From: a bacterium
GTDB taxonomy: Bacteria; Patescibacteriota; Saccharimonadia; Saccharimonadales; UBA4665
Direction of reading: 5' to 3'
DNA: 64,000 nucleotides
Assembly: GCA_021799595.1 (NCBI GenBank)
Contig: JAJZAF010000002.1
Coordinates: forward strand, 1 to 64,000
Positions 60,768 through 64,000 of the stretch are shown here, piece after piece; positions within the stretch are counted from its first letter, which is position 1; each line of letters opens with the position of its first letter. Position numbers and translations under genes: made by a program. Under the pieces are notes generated by a model, which saw only the letters and a list, made by a program, of their open reading frames with translations, was not told the DNA's origin and did not search any database.

Positions 60768-61616
60768 GTGGAAGAAAAGAAGACTTTCAATCAGCGGCTT
60801 GACCGCTATGTGTTAACGCAATTACCGAATCACAGTCGAGCCTTTGCTTCGAAGCTGATCGATCTTGGTAGAGTGAACGTCAATGATCAAGTGCAAACGA
60901 AAGCCGGTTATAGAGTGCGAACAGGCGATAAGGTAGTTATTAACTATAACCACGATCAAGAGCTAGCAATTCCAGAGATTGACATACCTATTCTCTATGA
61001 AGATAAAGACTGCGTGGTTATTAATAAGCCAGCCGGATTGCTCACTCATAGTAAAGGAGTCTTCAACTCTGAACCCACTGTTGAGAGCTGGTTGCGTCCG
61101 CGCCTTAAAGACATAAGTGGTGAACGGGCTGGTATTGTACACCGTCTTGATCGGGCGACTAGCGGTGTCATGATCTGTGCTAAAAAGATAAAGGCTCAGC
61201 AATGGCTACAAAAACAGTTTGCCAATCGAAAGGTAAAAAAGGACTATGTTGCAGTTGTAGCAGGCCATATGAATTCACCAGAGGCATTAATTGATATGCC
61301 AATTGAACGCCACCCTCGTCATCCGCAAACCTTTCGGGTTGGCGCTAACGGAAAGCTAGCCCAGACCGCTTTCAAAGTATTGAAAACTAATGTAGACCGA
61401 AGTCTTATTGAGCTGCAGCCTGCCACAGGGAGAACGCATCAATTACGGGTACACTTGGCACATCTCCATCACCCCATTGTTGGCGATACACTCTATCGAG
61501 GCCCAAAAGCAAGGCGACTGTTTTTACATGCTCATAAACTAGAGATTACACTCGCCAGTCGAGAAAGAAAGATATTTACGGCGCCTGTTCCAAAAGAGTT
61601 TATACTGGAAATGTGA
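60768..61616 (+). CDS. RluA/RluD-family pseudouridine synthase
   Basis: Modifies uridines in rRNA or tRNA; 282 aa, GTG start directly after trpS. An N-terminal S4 domain (KLIDLGRVNVNDQVQTKAG) precedes the catalytic domain with HRLDRATSG, where D128 is the nucleophile, and TGRTHQLRVHLAHLHHPIVGD. The exact position modified cannot be told; the S4 domain favours an RluD-like enzyme. Confidence 0.9.
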   Translation: MEEKKTFNQRLDRYVLTQLPNHSRAFASKLIDLGRVNVNDQVQTKAGYRVRTGDKVVINYNHDQELAIPEIDIPILYEDKDCVVINKPAGLLTHSKGVFNSEPTVESWLRPRLKDISGERAGIVHRLDRATSGVMICAKKIKAQQWLQKQFANRKVKKDYVAVVAGHMNSPEALIDMPIERHPRHPQTFRVGANGKLAQTAFKVLKTNVDRSLIELQPATGRTHQLRVHLAHLHHPIVGDTLYRGPKARRLFLHAHKLEITLASRERKIFTAPVPKEFILEM

Positions 61617-62458
61617 AGAGAAGATTAGTGTTGCATCCTGATACACGGGCGCAGATGGATGATTTCGCCGACCAACCTGGTCATGCCCTTATTCTAGTTG
61701 GCCCGAGTGGCAGCGGCAAACTGGCTTTAGCTCAGACTATTGCCGAAGAGTGCCTGGTTATCAGTTCGGTTGAGTCGTACCCATACGCGCTACACATAAA
61801 GCCCAATGGAGGCTCAATTAGAATTGATGCCATCCGGCAGATTGAACAGTTTGTACATCTCAAAGTGCCGAGGGAAACACCTCTCAGGCGGATTGTTATT
61901 ATTGAGGCGGCGCATCTGCTTGGCTTAGAGGCTCAGAATGCATTACTCAAGAATTTAGAAGAGCCACCGCTTGATACACTCCTTATATTGACCGTCGACC
62001 GTTTGTATAGCCTTTTGCCGACTATTCGCTCGCGGGCGCAGATAATTCGGGTGGGAACGCCATTAAAAGAGGAAGTAGCTGCTTATTTTGAAAATGTCGA
62101 ACCGGATATTTTTACTCGTGCCTATGCTATGAGCGGGGGCCAGGTAGGTTTATTGAAAGCGCTGCTGGCTGATAGTGATCATCCATTAAAGACAGCGGCT
62201 CAGTATGCCAGACGTTTGCTTACAATGAGCCTATACGAGCGACTTTGCCTGGTGGATGAGATTGCGCGACAGGATCAACTAGGAGTGGGCATCAGCGCTA
62301 TGTTGATGCAGATGGCTCACTTAAGTCTCAAGACCGCTGAGGGCCAAGTCAGTCGTCGTTGGCAATCTATTCTATCATCAGCTTATGAAGCGCAAGAAGA
62401 TTTGAAGCGAAACGGACAGACAAAGCTTGTTTTAACCAATCTGATGTTTCAGCTGTGA
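61613..62458 (+). CDS. DNA polymerase III delta'-like clamp-loader subunit
   Basis: 281 aa, GTG start overlapping the upstream stop by 4 nt. Walker A is GPSGSGK (30-36) with Leu where Thr/Ser is usual, and Asp/Glu of Walker B is IIEAAHLL. LGLEAQNALLKNLEEPP and TIRSRAQIIR (SRC-like sensor) are clamp-loader blocks. Without the Cys4 zinc module of E. coli delta' and gamma/tau. The Walker changes suggest a non-hydrolysing subunit, as expected for delta'. Confidence 0.82.
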   Translation: MKRRLVLHPDTRAQMDDFADQPGHALILVGPSGSGKLALAQTIAEECLVISSVESYPYALHIKPNGGSIRIDAIRQIEQFVHLKVPRETPLRRIVIIEAAHLLGLEAQNALLKNLEEPPLDTLLILTVDRLYSLLPTIRSRAQIIRVGTPLKEEVAAYFENVEPDIFTRAYAMSGGQVGLLKALLADSDHPLKTAAQYARRLLTMSLYERLCLVDEIARQDQLGVGISAMLMQMAHLSLKTAEGQVSRRWQSILSSAYEAQEDLKRNGQTKLVLTNLMFQL

Positions 62459-62481
62459 GTGTTTAAAAGGCTTCATCATGC

Positions 62482-62487
62482 TACAAT
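62482..62487 (+). promoter_or_regulatory. -10 box of the TPR gene
   Basis: TACAAT 11 nt before the ATG; short leader with AAGGAAA. Confidence 0.4.
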
Positions 62488-62498
62488 AAGGAAACATA

Positions 62499-63155
62499 AT
62501 GTACGGCTTATTAATAGTGGCTGGTTTCGGGTTGCTTGCATTTTACAATGTGCAAATTCGAGATGATGAGTTTGCTAATATGTCTCGTCGAGTAGGTGAT
62601 AGATTGGGTAAATTGTGGGACATTGCTCATCAAGGTATGCGAGAAAACCGGTTTTTACGGGCTGAAAAGGCGCTCCTGACTATTTTGAAGATTGATGATA
62701 AAAACGCTGCCGCTTACAACCGACTCGGTATTTTGTACGCTAAGCAAAAAGAATATAGGGATGCGATTGACTGTTTTGAGATTGCCTCGTCAATTGAGCC
62801 ATCACCGTCAAGTTTGCATAACCTCGGTCTCATCTATTATGAAACAGAAAATTACGAGAAGGCAGCAGTAGCCTTTGAGCAGGCCCTCAAGCTGGAAGAT
62901 AACCTTGCGACCCGGCATGTAGCCTATGCCAAAGTAGAAGAAAAACTGGGAAATGAAAAACTGATGCTTCAGGAGCTTGAGAAAGCTGCTGAGCTGGAAC
63001 CGACAAAGGAAACTTTTACCCTTCTCTATCGGGCCTATCACGATCGTGGCATGAGTGAGCAAGCTGATTTAATTGCCAATAAATTGAAGCGTCTACGACG
63101 TTCACCGCGTGACCGAGCTCGACGTATTTTACGACCTAAGCGAGTTATCGCTTAA
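62499..63155 (+). CDS. Membrane-anchored TPR protein
   Basis: 218 aa. A short N-terminal hydrophobic segment (about 1-17) anchors it; residues 45-190 form about four tetratricopeptide repeats (AAAYNRLGILYAKQKEYRDAID, SLHNLGLIYYETENYEKAA and so on), a protein-protein interaction scaffold. The C-terminus is strongly basic. Partners are unknown. Confidence 0.8.
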   Translation: MYGLLIVAGFGLLAFYNVQIRDDEFANMSRRVGDRLGKLWDIAHQGMRENRFLRAEKALLTILKIDDKNAAAYNRLGILYAKQKEYRDAIDCFEIASSIEPSPSSLHNLGLIYYETENYEKAAVAFEQALKLEDNLATRHVAYAKVEEKLGNEKLMLQELEKAAELEPTKETFTLLYRAYHDRGMSEQADLIANKLKRLRRSPRDRARRILRPKRVIA

Positions 63156-63163
63156 GTTCTGGT

Positions 63164-63187
63164 CTAGATGTGTCACTAGATGTGTCA
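63164..63187. repeat. Tandem 12-bp duplication
   Basis: ctagatgtgtca occurs twice head to tail (63164-63175, 63176-63187), just after the TPR gene. Probably slippage; function not evident. Confidence 0.6.
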
Positions 63188-63289
63188 TATGGTTTGAGTC
63201 CGAGATGACAGCCTGTATCGGCAGTCCAACTAAAGCTTGCCAATAACTTATTAAAACAGTCTATCAATTTTAGCTGAATAAGAGAAAGT

Positions 63290-63904
63290 CTACTTAAAGT
63301 TGCTGTTATAAAAATCTTCAGGAACATCAATGTTACCATAGCTTGTTGTTATTATGTCTTGATGTGGCTGGAGGAGAATCTCTTTATCTGTGGCTTCGTT
63401 ACTTTTGACTAGTCTTGAAATGACAAATGGTTCATGCTGCCAATCGGCAGCTTCAAATACATAAAACTTGTCTCCGGGTACCGTAATCGCAGGCGTGACG
63501 CTAGGGTTAAGGGGATAGATAGTTGTCGGGAAACCGTCATCATCCTCGGTTTCAGTATTTCCGAGCATCAAATAGCCAAAGCCCCTGTGAACTTCAAATA
63601 TTTTGGGGCGTCCTCTAATCGGTAAGTAGGCAGCCTGATTATGATGACCAGGCATAATGAGATAAATAAGACGGCTAGCTGCTACATGATTACTTCTATC
63701 AAAATAATCAATCCGGGCGAAGTAATAATCTATTCTCTCACCGGTTTGTTTCAGTATGACAGGTTTCCCATAATCATCCATTGGCATAAGGATGGGGGTA
63801 AGATCGCAGGGGTTATTAAGTCCAAGAAAAACGTCTATATCTAATCGAAGTGCAAAGTCTTCAGCACGTTTTTGAGCCATCGCAACGCTAGGGGTAGAAA
63901 GCAT
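63290..63904 (-). CDS. Unknown 204-aa protein, possibly cupin-like
   Basis: Strand-rich protein with Pro/Gly spacing like a beta-barrel (FEVHRGFGYLMLG, ITVPGDKFYVFEAADWQHEPF), which suggests a cupin fold. The pattern of metal His is incomplete, so this is tentative. It has a good leaderless promoter: on the minus strand TTGTAT, 17-nt spacer, TATAAT (63916-63911), then 6 nt to the ATG. The gene stands alone, converging on the TPR gene. Confidence 0.55.
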   Translation of the reverse strand: MLSTPSVAMAQKRAEDFALRLDIDVFLGLNNPCDLTPILMPMDDYGKPVILKQTGERIDYYFARIDYFDRSNHVAASRLIYLIMPGHHNQAAYLPIRGRPKIFEVHRGFGYLMLGNTETEDDDGFPTTIYPLNPSVTPAITVPGDKFYVFEAADWQHEPFVISRLVKSNEATDKEILLQPHQDIITTSYGNIDVPEDFYNSNFK

Positions 63905-63910
63905 ATTAAA

Positions 63911-63939
63911 ATTATATAATTGAAATGTTAAATATACAA
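63911..63939 (-). promoter_or_regulatory. Promoter of the cupin-like gene
   Basis: On the minus strand TTGTAT (63939-63934), 17-nt spacer, TATAAT (63916-63911), with the ATG 6 nt later (63904). Leaderless spacing. Confidence 0.6.
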
Positions 63940-64000
63940 CTATATGTTACTTAAAATGTTTGTATGAAATATGATGTGACAATCATTAAACCGCGGTAGC

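Noticed and set aside
63164-63187. Tandem 12-mer as a regulatory iteron or attachment site
   Set aside because: Only two copies, between a gene end and a convergent gene end; replication slippage is the simpler explanation.
1-64000. CRISPR array or prophage
   Set aside because: No regularly spaced repeats, cas genes, integrase or phage structural genes seen.

Overview
The window is a gene-dense stretch (roughly 45-47 % GC by eye) of a bacterial chromosome with a reduced, CPR/Patescibacteria-like character, most probably Candidatus Saccharibacteria (TM7). This rests on several things. The ribosomal-protein operons run in universal order but have no rpmD (uL30) between rpsE and rplO, and no adk or map between secY and infA. 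Lineage-specific small ORFs sit inside the operons. Start codons often lie 6-10 nt after a -10 box (leaderless style). TGA is a normal stop (for example the end of rplB, rplQ and rpsQ), so the recoded Gracilibacteria/Absconditabacteria are excluded. The species is not identifiable from what I can see.

Layout. 1-127: terminal part of an insertion sequence pointing out of the window. 144-1640: rplS, rnhB, yraN-like. 1630-4209 (minus): M1 aminopeptidase. 4278-5568: nusA with its own promoter and an intrinsic-terminator-like hairpin in the leader. 5599-7047: a compact type II restriction-modification pair. 7311-12295: CIRCE-controlled clpC, a membrane HExxH peptidase, radA. 12292-15438 (minus): class A penicillin-binding protein. 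15562-24901: tyrS, a transposase zinc-ribbon remnant, recG, rsmD, tRNA-Leu(UAG), hisS, a membrane protein, tig, a CIRCE-controlled clpP and two small unknown genes. 24917-32551: rpoB-rpoC. 32557-36073: rpsL, rpsG, an unknown gene, fusA. 36101-39150: a four-gene block for lipid and PHP functions. 39165-42236: tuf, rpsJ and two unknown genes. 42253-58236: the large ribosomal-protein run rplC to rpsI, including secY, infA, rpmJ and rpoA. 58255-63904: an orphan class II DAHP synthase homologue, trpS, an RluA-type pseudouridine synthase, a DNA polymerase III delta'-like gene, a TPR protein and a cupin-like protein.

How it works together: most of the window is the core expression machinery (transcription, ribosome, elongation factors, four aminoacylation-related genes) with its folding and proteolysis partners (Tig, ClpC, ClpP). 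The two Clp genes share the same HrcA-type operator. The most unusual signals are in otherwise ordinary proteins and leaders. RpoC has lost both zinc sites and carries a changed trigger helix. EF-G has Asn in the NKxD motif together with a changed G5 loop. TyrRS has lost both His of HIGH. RpmJ has no cysteines. Attenuator-like hairpins sit in the nusA and rplC leaders. An unknown 172-aa protein is translationally coupled on both sides between rplB and rpsS.
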